Notes: generated by a model not told the origin, from the sequence alone. A stretch of 64,000 bases of DNA from Shewanella sp. Choline-02u-19 (GCF_002836205.1 NZ_PJBE01000013.1:806001-870000), one strand, 5' to 3'. Shown: positions 24,746 through 33,654, counted from the stretch's first letter. Translations and numbers: made by a program.

Positions 24746-26902
24746 ATGCGAATTAATTCTTTTTTTGCCAAAAGACAGTTATTGGCTATCGGATTAGGGC
24801 TTGCCATCGTCGGATGCCAATCTCAATCTGTTGAAGAGTCACAGGAAAAAGCTGTTATAGCGGACCAAGATAGTGTCATTGAAACCATTCATGGTGTTCA
24901 GGTTGCCGATCCTTACCGCTTTTTAGAAGTTGAGTCAGATAAAACCCATCAATGGGTGAAGCAGCAACAGCAAGACGGTAAAGCTTACTTAGGGGCGATT
25001 GAAAACAAACAAGCGATTGTTGATCGTATTACTGAACTGTGGAACTTTGAAAAAATTTCAGCACCAAATGAAAAGGGCACTAACACCTTTTACTATCGCA
25101 ATAATGGCCTGCAAGCACAGTCTGTTTTATTTGTGAAAGATGCAAAGGGTAACGAGAAAGTGTTATTGGACCCAAATACGTTTTCATCTGACGGTACAAT
25201 TGCACTGTCGGGTACGTCGGTAAGTGATGATGGTAATACATTAGCATACGGTGTTTCTAAATCAGGTTCGGATTGGCAAACCTGGCACTTTGTCGATATT
25301 GCGAGCGGAAAAAAGTTAACTGATCAGCTAGATTGGATAAAGTTTTCCAGCGCGGTATGGAATAGTGAAAACACTGGCGTCTATTACGCTCGCTATGATG
25401 CTCCCAAAGGGGGAAATGCGCTCGCCGATGTTAACTTTAACCAGAAAGTGTATTTTCATAAAATAGGCAGCAGTCAGGCAGAAGACACCTTGGTATATGA
25501 AAGACCACAAAATAAAGATTGGGGTTTTGGGATTGAAGTGACAGATAAAGGCGATTACCTGCTGCTTTATATCTCTCAGGGGACAGACAGTCGTAATCGA
25601 TTTTTTTATAAGTCATTAAAAGAGCCACAAGCCGAGATGGTTGAACTTATCCCTGACTTGGAAGCGGAATACAGCTTTATTGGTAATGATAAATCGACGT
25701 TCTACTTTAAGACCGATTATCACGCGCCAAATGGTAAAGTGATTGCTATTGATGTGAATAAAAGCAGCAAGGATAATTGGAAAACGATTATTCCTGAGCT
25801 TAAAGATCCAATAAGTAATATTGCTATCGTTAATGATCACATTGTTGTGAGCTACCTGCATGACGTTCTGGGTAAATTAACGATTTACAGCATGAATGGC
25901 GACAAGCGCCAAGATGTTGCTTTACCGGGGAAAGGAAAGATAGCTGGGCCTTATGGTAAACGTAGTAAAGATTACTTCTACTATGTCTTTAATAGTTACA
26001 TTCAACCGCAAACCACCTATAAGTTTGATTTCAAAACAGGTAAGTCGACACTTTATTCAAAGCCTACTGTCTCATTTGACCCTGAAAATTACACATCAGA
26101 GCAAGTTTTTTATACCAGTAAAGACGGTACAAAAGTGCCAATGATGATCTCATACAAGAAGGGGATTAAGAAAGACGGCAACAATCCAACCTTGCTTTAT
26201 GCCTATGGTGGGTTTGCTATTTCACTCACCCCGCGCTTTAGTCCTGCCAATATTGCTTGGATGGATATGGGCGGTGTTTATGCGGTGCCTAACCTTCGTG
26301 GTGGCGCTGAATACGGTGAAAGCTGGCACCAAGCTGGCATGTTCGACAAAAAGCAGAATGTATTTGACGATTATTACGCTGCGGCCGAGTATCTGATCAG
26401 TGAGAAGTATACCAATAGTACTAAGCTTGGTGCTTATGGTCGTAGCAATGGTGGTTTATTGATGGGCGCGGCATTAACTCAGCGTCCTGAGCTTTTTGCG
26501 GCAGTGCTGCCAGCGGTAGGTGTGTTGGATATGCTACGTTTTCAAAAGTTCACCATTGGCTGGGCTTGGACCAGTGAATATGGCAGTGCAGATAACGCAG
26601 AACAATTCCCTGCACTTTATGCTTATTCGCCATATCACAATGTAACAGCACAGTCTTATCCTGCCACTATGGTGATGACAGCAGATCATGATGATCGGGT
26701 TGTACCACTGCATAGCTTTAAGTTTGGTGCCATGATGCAAGAGAAACAACAAGGCGATGCGCCAGTTATCATGCGCATAGAGTCAAAAGCGGGTCACGGT
26801 GCGGGTAAACCAACGGCAATGAAGATTGATGAGTTTGCTGATATTTATAGTTTCTTATGGCATAACTTTGGGTTAAATGTGCCAGCGAAAATCGCACAAT
26901 AA
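24746..26902 (+). CDS. prolyl oligopeptidase family lipoprotein (S9A)
   Basis: A serine peptidase of about 718 residues that cleaves short peptides after proline. The start at 24746 (AGGGA eight bases upstream) gives a lipoprotein signal ending LAIVGC, so the enzyme is probably anchored in the cell envelope. A beta-propeller spans about residues 40-430 and is followed by the alpha/beta-hydrolase domain. The nucleophile is Ser in GAYGRSNGGLLMGA, the Asp is in TADHDDRVVP and the His in GHGAGKP. NLRGGAEYGESWH and WAWTSEYG are typical S9A segments. A GTG at 24713 lies in frame but would place 11 residues before the signal. Single gene with its own terminator. Confidence 0.93.
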   Translation: MRINSFFAKRQLLAIGLGLAIVGCQSQSVEESQEKAVIADQDSVIETIHGVQVADPYRFLEVESDKTHQWVKQQQQDGKAYLGAIENKQAIVDRITELWNFEKISAPNEKGTNTFYYRNNGLQAQSVLFVKDAKGNEKVLLDPNTFSSDGTIALSGTSVSDDGNTLAYGVSKSGSDWQTWHFVDIASGKKLTDQLDWIKFSSAVWNSENTGVYYARYDAPKGGNALADVNFNQKVYFHKIGSSQAEDTLVYERPQNKDWGFGIEVTDKGDYLLLYISQGTDSRNRFFYKSLKEPQAEMVELIPDLEAEYSFIGNDKSTFYFKTDYHAPNGKVIAIDVNKSSKDNWKTIIPELKDPISNIAIVNDHIVVSYLHDVLGKLTIYSMNGDKRQDVALPGKGKIAGPYGKRSKDYFYYVFNSYIQPQTTYKFDFKTGKSTLYSKPTVSFDPENYTSEQVFYTSKDGTKVPMMISYKKGIKKDGNNPTLLYAYGGFAISLTPRFSPANIAWMDMGGVYAVPNLRGGAEYGESWHQAGMFDKKQNVFDDYYAAAEYLISEKYTNSTKLGAYGRSNGGLLMGAALTQRPELFAAVLPAVGVLDMLRFQKFTIGWAWTSEYGSADNAEQFPALYAYSPYHNVTAQSYPATMVMTADHDDRVVPLHSFKFGAMMQEKQQGDAPVIMRIESKAGHGAGKPTAMKIDEFADIYSFLWHNFGLNVPAKIAQ

Positions 26903-26923
26903 GTTTTGATTTCGGTTTATTAA

Positions 26924-26950
26924 AAAGGGAAGCTCAGGCTTCCCTTTCTT
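26924..26950 (+). terminator. terminator of the prolyl oligopeptidase gene
   Basis: The 10-bp perfect stem AAAGGGAAGC/GCTTCCCTTT with a 4-base loop is followed by CTTTT. Confidence 0.9.
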
Positions 26951-26963
26951 TTGCCTGAAAATG

Positions 26964-27077
26964 ATACCCAAGCCCACTTCGTTGTCGCATTCGCTTAATT
27001 AGGGAATAACGGGCAATGCGCCGTGAATTGAATTGGCGCAACATCTCTGCAACGCGCATTTTTAAGCCGTTTGGGTA
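26964..27077. repeat. short intergenic element with inverted ends
   Basis: A 114-base segment bounded by TACCCAA (left) and TTGGGTA (right). Its core at 26987-27031 is clearly related to the palindromic element at 34546-34630. Both carry GCATT, GCTTAA, GGGAATAAC, CAATGCG and TGAATTGA in the same order. It is a non-coding, MITE- or REP-like dispersed element. Confidence 0.5.
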
Positions 27078-27148
27078 CAGAGGTAATAATTCGTTAAGAT
27101 TATTAACAAAATTTTATGAAGAAGCGGTTGGGTTATCACATATCGCCA

Positions 27149-27177
27149 TTCACAATTGCATATTGGCTAGGTATAGT
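27149..27177 (+). promoter_or_regulatory. sigma70 promoter of the ybgC-tol operon
   Basis: TTCACA and TATAGT, each one mismatch from consensus, are separated by 17 bases. The start point should fall near 27184, upstream of the ybgC ATG at 27218 but downstream of the longer alternative start. Confidence 0.65.
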
Positions 27178-27217
27178 AGGCCTCTTATTTTATCTCATTA
27201 AATGGCGATATCATTAT

Positions 27218-27616
27218 ATGTTTCGTTGGCCTATTTCCGTTTATTACGAAGATACTGATGCTGGTGGCGTTGTTTATCACGCAAATTATTTAAAGTTTTT
27301 TGAGCGTGCACGAACTGAATGGTTAAGGGCGATGGGTGTGAGTCAAACTGCACTACTTGCCGATGATATAGCTTTTGTTGTAAAGCGTGCCGCACTGGAT
27401 TTTTGTAAAGCTGCGCGTTTTGAACAGAACCTTATGGTCGAAACCGAGGTCATACAACTTAAGAAAGCGTCGTTGGTGTTTAAACAGCGTTTAATTGATG
27501 AACAGGGCGTTACGTATTGCGAGGCTGAAATCTTAGTCGCCTGTGTCGCATTATCGCGTATGAGACCCCGAGCCATTCCCCAACATATTGCCCAGGAGTT
27601 TAACGGTGGAAGCTGA
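27218..27616 (+). CDS. ybgC: acyl-CoA thioesterase YbgC (Tol-Pal associated)
   Basis: A hotdog-fold thioesterase of 132 residues, first gene of the Tol-Pal operon. YYEDTDAGGVVYHANYLKFFERARTEW carries the catalytic Asp of the 4HBT family. The frame is open from 27116, but the extra residues read as an arbitrary hydrophobic stretch and the likely promoter lies inside it, so MFRWPISV is taken as the start. Its 3' end overlaps tolQ by 11 bases. YbgC acts on short acyl-CoA or acyl-ACP and is linked to phospholipid metabolism near the septum. Confidence 0.92.
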   Translation: MFRWPISVYYEDTDAGGVVYHANYLKFFERARTEWLRAMGVSQTALLADDIAFVVKRAALDFCKAARFEQNLMVETEVIQLKKASLVFKQRLIDEQGVTYCEAEILVACVALSRMRPRAIPQHIAQEFNGGS

Positions 27617-28295
27617 TATTTCTTTTATTGGATTATTTTTACAAGCAAGTCTTTTAGTTAAATTTGTTATGTTGACCTTGCTTAGTTTGTCCATTGCCTC
27701 ATGGGCAGTGATTATTCAACGTCGTAAATTATTGGCGGCAACAAAAAGCGAAGCGCTAAAGTTTGAAGATAAATTTTGGTCAGGTGTTGATCTTAATAAA
27801 CTCTATCAAGAGCTTTCTGCTCGTCAGGATCGGAACGTAGGTCTTGAAGCATTGTTTGTGACTGGTTTTAAAGAATACTCACGTTTGAGCAAATTAAACG
27901 GACGAGTACCTGAAGCGATTATGGATGGTAGCTACCGTGCCATGCGAGTGTCTCTTTCTCGTGAAATGGAAAAACTCGAAACTCATTTACCTCTATTAGC
28001 AACCATAGGCTCAACGAGTCCTTATATTGGGCTGTTTGGTACGGTTTGGGGGATCATGAACTCCTTTATCGCCCTCGGTGCGGTTGAAAACGCCACGCTT
28101 GCCATGGTCGCGCCCGGTATTGCAGAAGCATTGATTGCCACCGCAATGGGCCTATTTGCGGCTATACCGGCTGTTATTGCGTATAACCGCTTCTCAACTC
28201 AAGTGGATAAGATTGAAATGTCTTACGCCAACTTTATGGAAGAGTTCTCCAGTATTTTGCATCGCCAAGCATACAGCGAGAAGGAACAGGCATAA
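27606..28295 (+). CDS. tolQ: Tol-Pal system inner-membrane protein TolQ
   Basis: A 229-residue protein with three membrane spans (about 14-36, 135-157, 170-192), homologous to ExbB/MotA. It forms the proton channel with TolR that energises TolA. ATIGSTSPYIGLFGTVWGIM and GIAEALIATAMGLFAAIPAV are the conserved channel segments. The start is GTG at 27606, with AGGAG eight bases upstream, inside the end of ybgC. An upstream frame to 27588 is open but lacks a site. Confidence 0.96.
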   Translation: MEADISFIGLFLQASLLVKFVMLTLLSLSIASWAVIIQRRKLLAATKSEALKFEDKFWSGVDLNKLYQELSARQDRNVGLEALFVTGFKEYSRLSKLNGRVPEAIMDGSYRAMRVSLSREMEKLETHLPLLATIGSTSPYIGLFGTVWGIMNSFIALGAVENATLAMVAPGIAEALIATAMGLFAAIPAVIAYNRFSTQVDKIEMSYANFMEEFSSILHRQAYSEKEQA

Positions 28296-28732
28296 TGCAT
28301 CAAGGCTACCAAAGGAAGCGCCGTCGTCCAGTCGCTGAAATTAACGTGGTGCCCTATATCGATGTGATGTTGGTACTATTGATTATTTTTATGGTGACAG
28401 CCCCGATTGTAACTCAGGGGGTTAAGGTTGATCTGCCGCAAGGTGCTGCGGAATCTTTACCGGCAGATAGTAAGCCGCCAATCGTTGCGTCAATCGATGC
28501 TATGGGCGAGTACTACCTGGATGTGGGCAGCTCGAGTACCAAAGAGGTGCTTGAACTTGAAGAGGTTGCTACTCGAATTGGCGCTATTATTCAATTAGAG
28601 CCTGAACGTCCTGTTGTTGTTAAAGCTGACCGCAGCATTGCTTATGAAAAAGTGATCCAGTTGATGGTGACACTGCAAGGGGCTGGCGTACCGTCTGTTG
28701 GTTTGATGACCGATTCGCCGGAGGATAAGTAG
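28295..28732 (+). CDS. tolR: Tol-Pal system protein TolR
   Basis: A 145-residue, single-span ExbD-family protein. The catalytic Asp lies in the span NVVPYIDVMLVLLIIFMVTAP, followed by a periplasmic domain. The ATG overlaps the tolQ stop (TAATG), a sign of coupled translation and fixed stoichiometry. Confidence 0.96.
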   Translation: MHQGYQRKRRRPVAEINVVPYIDVMLVLLIIFMVTAPIVTQGVKVDLPQGAAESLPADSKPPIVASIDAMGEYYLDVGSSSTKEVLELEEVATRIGAIIQLEPERPVVVKADRSIAYEKVIQLMVTLQGAGVPSVGLMTDSPEDK

Positions 28733-29667
28733 TGGCGACTAAATCTGATTTAACCCTTCCAGTATCAATTTCAGCTGGGATTCATATTGGCGTGATAGTT
28801 ATTTTAGCCTTAGGAATCGATTTTTCCGAAAAACCTAAACCCCAGCCTCAAGCCAGTGCCCCCGCTGTGCAGGCGGTGGTGATTGATCAGCGAAAAGTGG
28901 CCGAGCATGTTGAAAAGTTAAAAGCGCAGAAGCGTGAAGCTGAACGTAAAGAGAAAGCGCGTCAAGATAATGCGGATAAGCGTGTACGTGATGCCAGAAA
29001 AGAGCGCGAGCGCGAACAAGCACAAATTAAAAAGTTAGAGAAGCAACGTAAGCAAAAAGAGATTGAAACAAAAAATGCTAATGACGCAGCCAAAGCCGCC
29101 AAGTTAAAGCAGAAACAAGAAAACGAGAAAGCGGTAAAGGCTGAAGCAGATCGTAAGCAAAAAGATAAAGAGCGTAAGGCATCTGAAGAGGCTGCGAAAA
29201 AAGCGGCTGATAAGCGTAAAGCAGAAGAAGCCAAGGCTAAAAAAGCAGAAGATGAACGTAAGCGTAAAGCGGAAGCAGAGCGTAAACGTAAAGCAGAAGA
29301 GCAAGCCAGGCGACAGCAAGAACAGATGATGCAAGATGCATTGGCTGCAGAGCAGGTGGCACTGTCGCAAACGCGGAATAAACAGGTCACGAGTGAAGTT
29401 CAGCGTTATACCTCAATGATTAGAGCGACGATTCAGCGCAATTTAGTGGTTGATGAATCTATGCGAGGGAAAAGCTGCAAAGTCTTTATTCGTTTAGCCA
29501 ATGATGGTTTTGTTACTGCAAGTAGGATTTTGGACGGAGATAGCGTTGTATGCCGAGCCACTAAGGCGGCAATCAACAAAGCTGGCCGTTTGCCAGTGTC
29601 GAATGAGCCTGATGTATATAACAAGCTAAAAGAAATTAATTTAACAGTTCAACCCGAGTTTGATTAA
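28732..29667 (+). CDS. tolA: Tol-Pal system protein TolA
   Basis: A 311-residue linker protein. A membrane anchor lies at about 11-30 (VSISAGIHIGVIVILALGID). It is followed by a long helical Lys/Ala/Glu-rich domain (about 55-210) and a C-terminal globular domain (QRYTSMIRATIQRNLVV to the end) that contacts TolB/Pal and, in relatives, colicins and phages. The start is GTG overlapping the tolR stop (TAGTG). The helical domain carries many EAERKRK-like repeats, as usual for TolA. Confidence 0.94.
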   Translation: MATKSDLTLPVSISAGIHIGVIVILALGIDFSEKPKPQPQASAPAVQAVVIDQRKVAEHVEKLKAQKREAERKEKARQDNADKRVRDARKEREREQAQIKKLEKQRKQKEIETKNANDAAKAAKLKQKQENEKAVKAEADRKQKDKERKASEEAAKKAADKRKAEEAKAKKAEDERKRKAEAERKRKAEEQARRQQEQMMQDALAAEQVALSQTRNKQVTSEVQRYTSMIRATIQRNLVVDESMRGKSCKVFIRLANDGFVTASRILDGDSVVCRATKAAINKAGRLPVSNEPDVYNKLKEINLTVQPEFD

Positions 29668-29676
29668 AGGAGTCAC

Positions 29677-31005
29677 ATGAAGATTTTTGGGAAATGGTTA
29701 CTGGTAAGCCTGCTAATTTGTAGCATGCCTGCTAAAGCGGCATTAGATATCGTTATTACCGAAGGGGTTGATGCTGCAAGACCGATAGCCGTTATTCCTT
29801 TTGTTTGGCAAGGTACTGGCCCTATGCCGTCACAGATCTCTGATATTGTTATGTCAGATTTAGCACGTAGTGGCACATTCAGCCCATCAGATGAGTTAAG
29901 CCTACCGCAACGTAATATCAGTACGTTGGCGCAATTTGATGCTAAAGCCTGGATGGCACAGCCTGCTGAAGCGGTCGTCATGGGATCAGTCAAGCCTTAT
30001 GGCGCTGATAAATACCTGGTGAGTTTTGAGTTAATCGACTTGGTAAAAGCACAATTACAATCCGATATGGGTCCACAATCTGCAAAAGAGCTGGTGATTG
30101 ATAGTCGCGAAACAGTGATTAGCGCAGAACAGTTTAGGCAGTATGGACATCGTATTAGTGATGTGGTTTACGAGAAGTTGACGGGTATTCGTGGTGCATT
30201 TCTGACACGTATTGCTTATGTCGTTGTCAAACATGGCGAAAAATCTCCTTATCAGTTGATGATCTCCGATTATGATGGCTATAACGAGCAGATGTTGTTA
30301 CGTTCACCAGAGCCATTGATGTCACCTTCATGGTCCCCTGATGGGCAGGAATTAGCCTATGTCAGTTTTGAGAACCGTAAAGCTGAAGTGTTCGTGCAAA
30401 ATATTTATACGCAGGCGCGTAAAAAAGTCACCAGCTTTAACGGTATTAATGGTGCGCCTGTGTTCTCGCCTGATGGGAAAAAATTGGCCGTAACGCTTTC
30501 AAAAGATGGTCAGCCTGATATTTATGTGGTTGATATTGCAACGAGTGCACTAAAGCGAGTCACCAATCATTACGCTATTGATACAGAGCCTTCTTGGTTT
30601 CCAGACGGTAAGTCATTACTACTTACTTCCGAGCGTGGCGGACGCCCTCAGCTATACAGAGTCTTTTTGGATTCAGGTAAGATTTCTCGCTTAACGTTCG
30701 AAGGTGAGTGGAACCTCGGGGGGTCGATTGCACCCGATGGACGCAGCATTATTTTTGTAAATCGGACTAATGGTAAATACAATATTGCAAGAATGGATCT
30801 TGAAACACGATTTATGCAAGTTTTGACGAGTACACGACTCGACGAATCCCCAAGCCTAGCACCCAACGGTACTATGGTAATTTACGGAACAACATACCAA
30901 GGTAAACAAGTATTGGCCGCAGTTTCTATGGATGGGCGATTTAAAGCCCGATTACCTGCCGGTCAAGGTGAAGTGAAATCACCTTCTTGGTCACCATTTC
31001 TATAA
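29677..31005 (+). CDS. tolB: Tol-Pal system beta-propeller protein TolB
   Basis: Periplasmic protein of 442 residues. A signal peptide ends at PAKA, an N-terminal domain (about 22-160) carries the TolA/Pal-contacting strand, and a six-bladed propeller shows repeated SPDGKKLA, FPDGKSLLLTSERGG and APDGRSIIF motifs. It lies nine bases after tolA with AAAGGAG upstream. It binds Pal and releases it when TolA pulls. Confidence 0.96.
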   Translation: MKIFGKWLLVSLLICSMPAKAALDIVITEGVDAARPIAVIPFVWQGTGPMPSQISDIVMSDLARSGTFSPSDELSLPQRNISTLAQFDAKAWMAQPAEAVVMGSVKPYGADKYLVSFELIDLVKAQLQSDMGPQSAKELVIDSRETVISAEQFRQYGHRISDVVYEKLTGIRGAFLTRIAYVVVKHGEKSPYQLMISDYDGYNEQMLLRSPEPLMSPSWSPDGQELAYVSFENRKAEVFVQNIYTQARKKVTSFNGINGAPVFSPDGKKLAVTLSKDGQPDIYVVDIATSALKRVTNHYAIDTEPSWFPDGKSLLLTSERGGRPQLYRVFLDSGKISRLTFEGEWNLGGSIAPDGRSIIFVNRTNGKYNIARMDLETRFMQVLTSTRLDESPSLAPNGTMVIYGTTYQGKQVLAAVSMDGRFKARLPAGQGEVKSPSWSPFL

Positions 31006-31028
31006 CTATAAAGATTAAGGATTTTAAA

Positions 31029-31565
31029 ATGGATCTGAATAAGCTATTTAAAGCCATGTTAGTCGTACTTCCTATTATGGCTATCAGTGCCTGTAGCTCG
31101 ACTTCTGAGTCTGAAACAGATGCAACTAGCTCTACTGGAACATCAACAAGTGAATCTGCTAACAATGGTGTTGAAACTGGCGGTGTAGCGCCAGTACTAA
31201 CACCACAAGAGCAGCAGCAGCTTAAGTTTCAAGAACTAAGAAAAGAACACATCATCTATTTTGATTTTGATCGTAGTTCAGTTTCTCAGCAATTTGCTGA
31301 AGTGTTAGAAGCACATGGTGATTATCTTGTTGAACATCCAAATGTTCGAGTCATGATTGAAGGTCATGCAGATGAGCGCGGCACGCCTGAGTATAATATT
31401 GCACTAGGCGAACGTCGTGCTAAAGCTGTTGCAAAATATCTACAAGGCATGGGTGTACAGCCTAGCCAAATGAGTATTGTTAGCTATGGCGAAGAAAAGC
31501 CAATGGACCTAACTCGTTCTGATGAGGGTTTTGCTATAAACCGTCGCGCAGTACTTGTATATTAA
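31029..31565 (+). CDS. pal: peptidoglycan-associated lipoprotein Pal
   Basis: Outer-membrane lipoprotein of 178 residues. The lipobox is IMAISAC, a Ser/Thr-rich linker follows, and the OmpA-like domain shows IIYFDFDRSSV, VRVMIEGHADERGTPEYN and LGERRAKAVAKYL, ligands for diaminopimelate in peptidoglycan. The start at 31029 is supported by AAGGA eight bases upstream and by the lipoprotein signal, although the frame is open from 30987 inside tolB. Confidence 0.96.
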   Translation: MDLNKLFKAMLVVLPIMAISACSSTSESETDATSSTGTSTSESANNGVETGGVAPVLTPQEQQQLKFQELRKEHIIYFDFDRSSVSQQFAEVLEAHGDYLVEHPNVRVMIEGHADERGTPEYNIALGERRAKAVAKYLQGMGVQPSQMSIVSYGEEKPMDLTRSDEGFAINRRAVLVY

Positions 31566-31587
31566 TTTTCGGTAAAAGGTTTACCCT

Positions 31588-32307
31588 ATGAAATACGCCG
31601 TGATATCAGCGGCAATCATCCTAGCGAGTGCGGCTCATGCTGCACCTGCACCAGTTGAGGATGTTGCTGGTGGCTCTTCAGACGACAGAGTGGCTCGTCT
31701 AGAGCGAATTGTAAAAGCTAAACAGCAAACTGAATTTGCTATGCAGCAACGTTTAGAAACTTTGCAACAAGAAGTCCTCGACTTGCGTGGATTAAGTGAG
31801 CAACAGTCTTATCAAATTGAGCAGATGCTGCAAAGGCAACGTCAGCTTTATGAAGATATTGCTAATATCTCAAGTAAGCCTGCGGTACCTATAGTAGCAA
31901 GTAGTAATAGTTCTTCGACTGCAAGTTCAAGCCTGGGCGAGACTGCCAGTTATGAGCAAGCTGTAAATTTAGTGCTGAAAGAGAAAAAGTACGAAGCTGC
32001 CATTCCAGCATTTGCCCAGTTTATAGAAAAATATCCAAATTCTAGCTATGCTCCTAATGCTAATTACTGGTTAGGTCAGCTACTTTATAATAAGAGTGAG
32101 TTTGTTAGCGCGGCTAAAGCGTTTACAACCGTGGTTGATAAATTCAAAGATTCCGGTAAGCGCGGTGAGAGTTTAGTCAAGCTGGGAATGATTTCTGAGA
32201 AGACTGGCGATAAAGCAAAAGCGAAAGCCTATTATCAGAAAGTTGTTAAGGAATATGCCAACAGTGCCGCGGCGCGTATTGCACAGCAGCAACTTTCAGC
32301 ACTTTGA
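31588..32307 (+). CDS. cpoB: cell division coordinator CpoB (YbgF)
   Basis: Periplasmic protein of 239 residues. It has a signal peptide (MKYAVISAAIILASAAHA), an N-terminal coiled coil at about 33-95 (trimerisation) and C-terminal TPR-like repeats from about 118 with YEQAVNLVLKEKKYEAAIPAF and YPNSSYAPNANYWLGQLLYN. CpoB links PBP1B activity to Tol-Pal constriction. It is the last gene of the operon. Confidence 0.93.
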   Translation: MKYAVISAAIILASAAHAAPAPVEDVAGGSSDDRVARLERIVKAKQQTEFAMQQRLETLQQEVLDLRGLSEQQSYQIEQMLQRQRQLYEDIANISSKPAVPIVASSNSSSTASSSLGETASYEQAVNLVLKEKKYEAAIPAFAQFIEKYPNSSYAPNANYWLGQLLYNKSEFVSAAKAFTTVVDKFKDSGKRGESLVKLGMISEKTGDKAKAKAYYQKVVKEYANSAAARIAQQQLSAL

Positions 32308-32320
32308 TGACGATTTATTC

Positions 32321-32346
32321 AAAAAACAATCTCTTAGGCTGTTTTT
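32321..32346 (+). terminator. weak terminator after cpoB
   Basis: The hairpin AAAAACA/TGTTTTT has an 11-base loop and ends in a T-run. The stem is AT-rich, so termination may be partial. Confidence 0.4.
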
Positions 32347-32378
32347 CATGCAAACGATAAAAAATGATAAATTTGCGC

Positions 32379-32406
32379 TTGCATGAGCAAATGAAAAAGG
32401 TATTAT
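32379..32406 (+). promoter_or_regulatory. promoter of the tRNA-Lys array
   Basis: TTGCAT and TATTAT, 16 bases apart, are followed by the GC-rich discriminator AGGCGCCCTC typical of stable-RNA promoters under stringent control. The first tRNA starts about 90 bases downstream. Confidence 0.65.
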
Positions 32407-32501
32407 AGGCGCCCTCAGAGAGACACCGTCTTTCGGGGGTATCTAAACGAATTATTTAGTTAATCTAAATTAAGCGTTAAAGATACTAGCAATACCAGAA
32501 A

Positions 32502-32577
32502 GGGCCGTTAGCTCAGTTGGTAGAGCAGTTGGCTTTTAACCAATTGGTCGAAGGTTCGAATCCTTCACGGCCCACCA
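32502..32577 (+). tRNA. tRNA-Lys(UUU), copy 1
   Basis: A 76-nt cloverleaf. Acceptor GGGCCGT/ACGGCCC, anticodon arm GTTGG-CTTTTAA-CCAAT with anticodon TTT, T loop TTCGAAT, and encoded CCA. Very close to E. coli tRNA-Lys. Confidence 0.98.
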
Positions 32578-32632
32578 CTTCTGAGGTGGATTTGCTTCAA
32601 GGCAAATGAATTCAGAAAAGCAATACCAGAAA

Positions 32633-32708
32633 GGGCTGTTAGCTCAGTTGGTAGAGCAGTTGGCTTTTAACCAATTGGTCGAAGGTTCGAATCCTTCACA
32701 GCCCACCA
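32633..32708 (+). tRNA. tRNA-Lys(UUU), copy 2
   Basis: Same as copy 1 except acceptor GGGCTGT/ACAGCCC, a compensatory C-G to T-A change. CCA is encoded. Confidence 0.98.
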
Positions 32709-32773
32709 CTTCTGAGGTGGATTTGCTTCAAAGCAGATGAATTCAGAAAATGTAATATCAGCAATACCAGAAA

Positions 32774-32849
32774 GGGCCGTTAGCTCAGTTGGTAGAGCAG
32801 TTGGCTTTTAACCAATTGGTCGAAGGTTCGAATCCTTCACGGCCCACCA
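32774..32849 (+). tRNA. tRNA-Lys(UUU), copy 3
   Basis: Identical to copy 1 (C-G acceptor type). It starts 272 bases after copy 1, as a tandem duplication of the copy 1+2 unit would give. Confidence 0.98.
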
Positions 32850-32904
32850 CTTCTGAGGTGGATTTGCTTCAAGGCAAATGAATTCAGAAAAGCAATACCA
32901 GAAA

Positions 32905-32980
32905 GGGCTGTTAGCTCAGTTGGTAGAGCAGTTGGCTTTTAACCAATTGGTCGAAGGTTCGAATCCTTCACAGCCCACCA
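32905..32980 (+). tRNA. tRNA-Lys(UUU), copy 4
   Basis: Identical to copy 2 (T-A acceptor type), 131 bases after copy 3. Confidence 0.98.
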
Positions 32981-33045
32981 CTTCTGAAGTGGATTTGCTT
33001 CAAAGCAGATGAATTCAGAAAATGTAATATCAGCAATACCAGAAA

Positions 33046-33121
33046 GGGCTGTTAGCTCAGTTGGTAGAGCAGTTGGCTTTTAACCAATTGGTCGAAGGTT
33101 CGAATCCTTCACAGCCCACCA
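33046..33121 (+). tRNA. tRNA-Lys(UUU), copy 5
   Basis: T-A acceptor type, intact with CCA. The spacer before it is the longer 65-base form. Confidence 0.98.
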
Positions 33122-33186
33122 CTTCTGAAGTGGATTTGCTTCAAAGCAGATGAATTCAGAAAATGTAATATCAGCAATACCAGAAA

Positions 33187-33240
33187 GGGCCGTTAGCTCA
33201 GTTTCTTGTAGAAACAGACAGTTGGCTTTAACTAATGATA
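33187..33240 (+). pseudogene. broken tRNA-Lys copy
   Basis: It begins GGGCCGTTAGCTCAGTT like an intact gene, then the D arm is replaced by the hairpin GTTTC-TTGTA-GAAAC. A damaged anticodon segment (TTGGCTTTAACTAA) follows, and the T arm and the acceptor 3' half are missing. Confidence 0.8.
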
Positions 33241-33278
33241 GTTAGTTATTTACTTGGATATATCAGCAATACCAGAAA

Positions 33279-33354
33279 GGGCTGTTAGCTCAGTTGGTAG
33301 AGCAGTTGGCTTTTAACCAATTGGTCGAAGGTTCGAATCCTTCACAGCCCACCA
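33279..33354 (+). tRNA. tRNA-Lys(UUU), copy 6
   Basis: Intact, T-A acceptor type, encoded CCA. First half of a 269-base unit that is repeated at 33548. Confidence 0.98.
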
Positions 33355-33385
33355 CTTCTCCAGGTGGTAAAATGGAGACGGTAAA

Positions 33386-33482
33386 GATAGGTTAGCTCAG
33401 TTGATGCTTTGAATAAGAGCACAGTTGGCTTTACTCTTAACTACCACATTGGTCGAAGGTTCGAATCCTTCACAGCCCACCA
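33386..33482 (+). pseudogene. tRNA-Lys-like remnant with enlarged arms
   Basis: It keeps GGTTAGCTCAGTTG at the 5' side and GGTCGAAGGTTCGAATCC through CCA at the 3' side. It has about 20 extra bases in the D and anticodon regions, a 5' acceptor half that no longer pairs, and no usable TTT anticodon loop. Confidence 0.8.
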
Positions 33483-33547
33483 CTTCTGAAGTGGATTTGC
33501 TTAAAAGCAGATGAATTCAGAAAATGTAATATCAGCAATACCAGAAA

Positions 33548-33623
33548 GGGCTGTTAGCTCAGTTGGTAGAGCAGTTGGCTTTTAACCAATTGGTCGAAGG
33601 TTCGAATCCTTCACAGCCCACCA
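33548..33623 (+). tRNA. tRNA-Lys(UUU), copy 7
   Basis: Intact, T-A acceptor type. It lies exactly 269 bases after copy 6 and is followed by the same altered spacer. Confidence 0.98.
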
Positions 33624-33654
33624 CTTCTCCAGGTGGTAAAATGGAGACGGTAAA

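Noticed and set aside
27116..27217. Longer YbgC with an N-terminal hydrophobic segment
   Set aside because: The best promoter (27149-27177) lies inside this segment and the extra residues are not part of the thioesterase family.
28962..29390. Minus-strand frames of 142 and 88 codons opposite tolA
   Set aside because: They are shadows of the Lys/Ala/Glu repeats of tolA, giving Ser/Phe/Cys-rich nonsense.
32502..33623. Regularly spaced repeats that could suggest a CRISPR array
   Set aside because: The repeats are full tRNA cloverleafs with CCA ends, the spacers are themselves repeated, and no cas genes are present.
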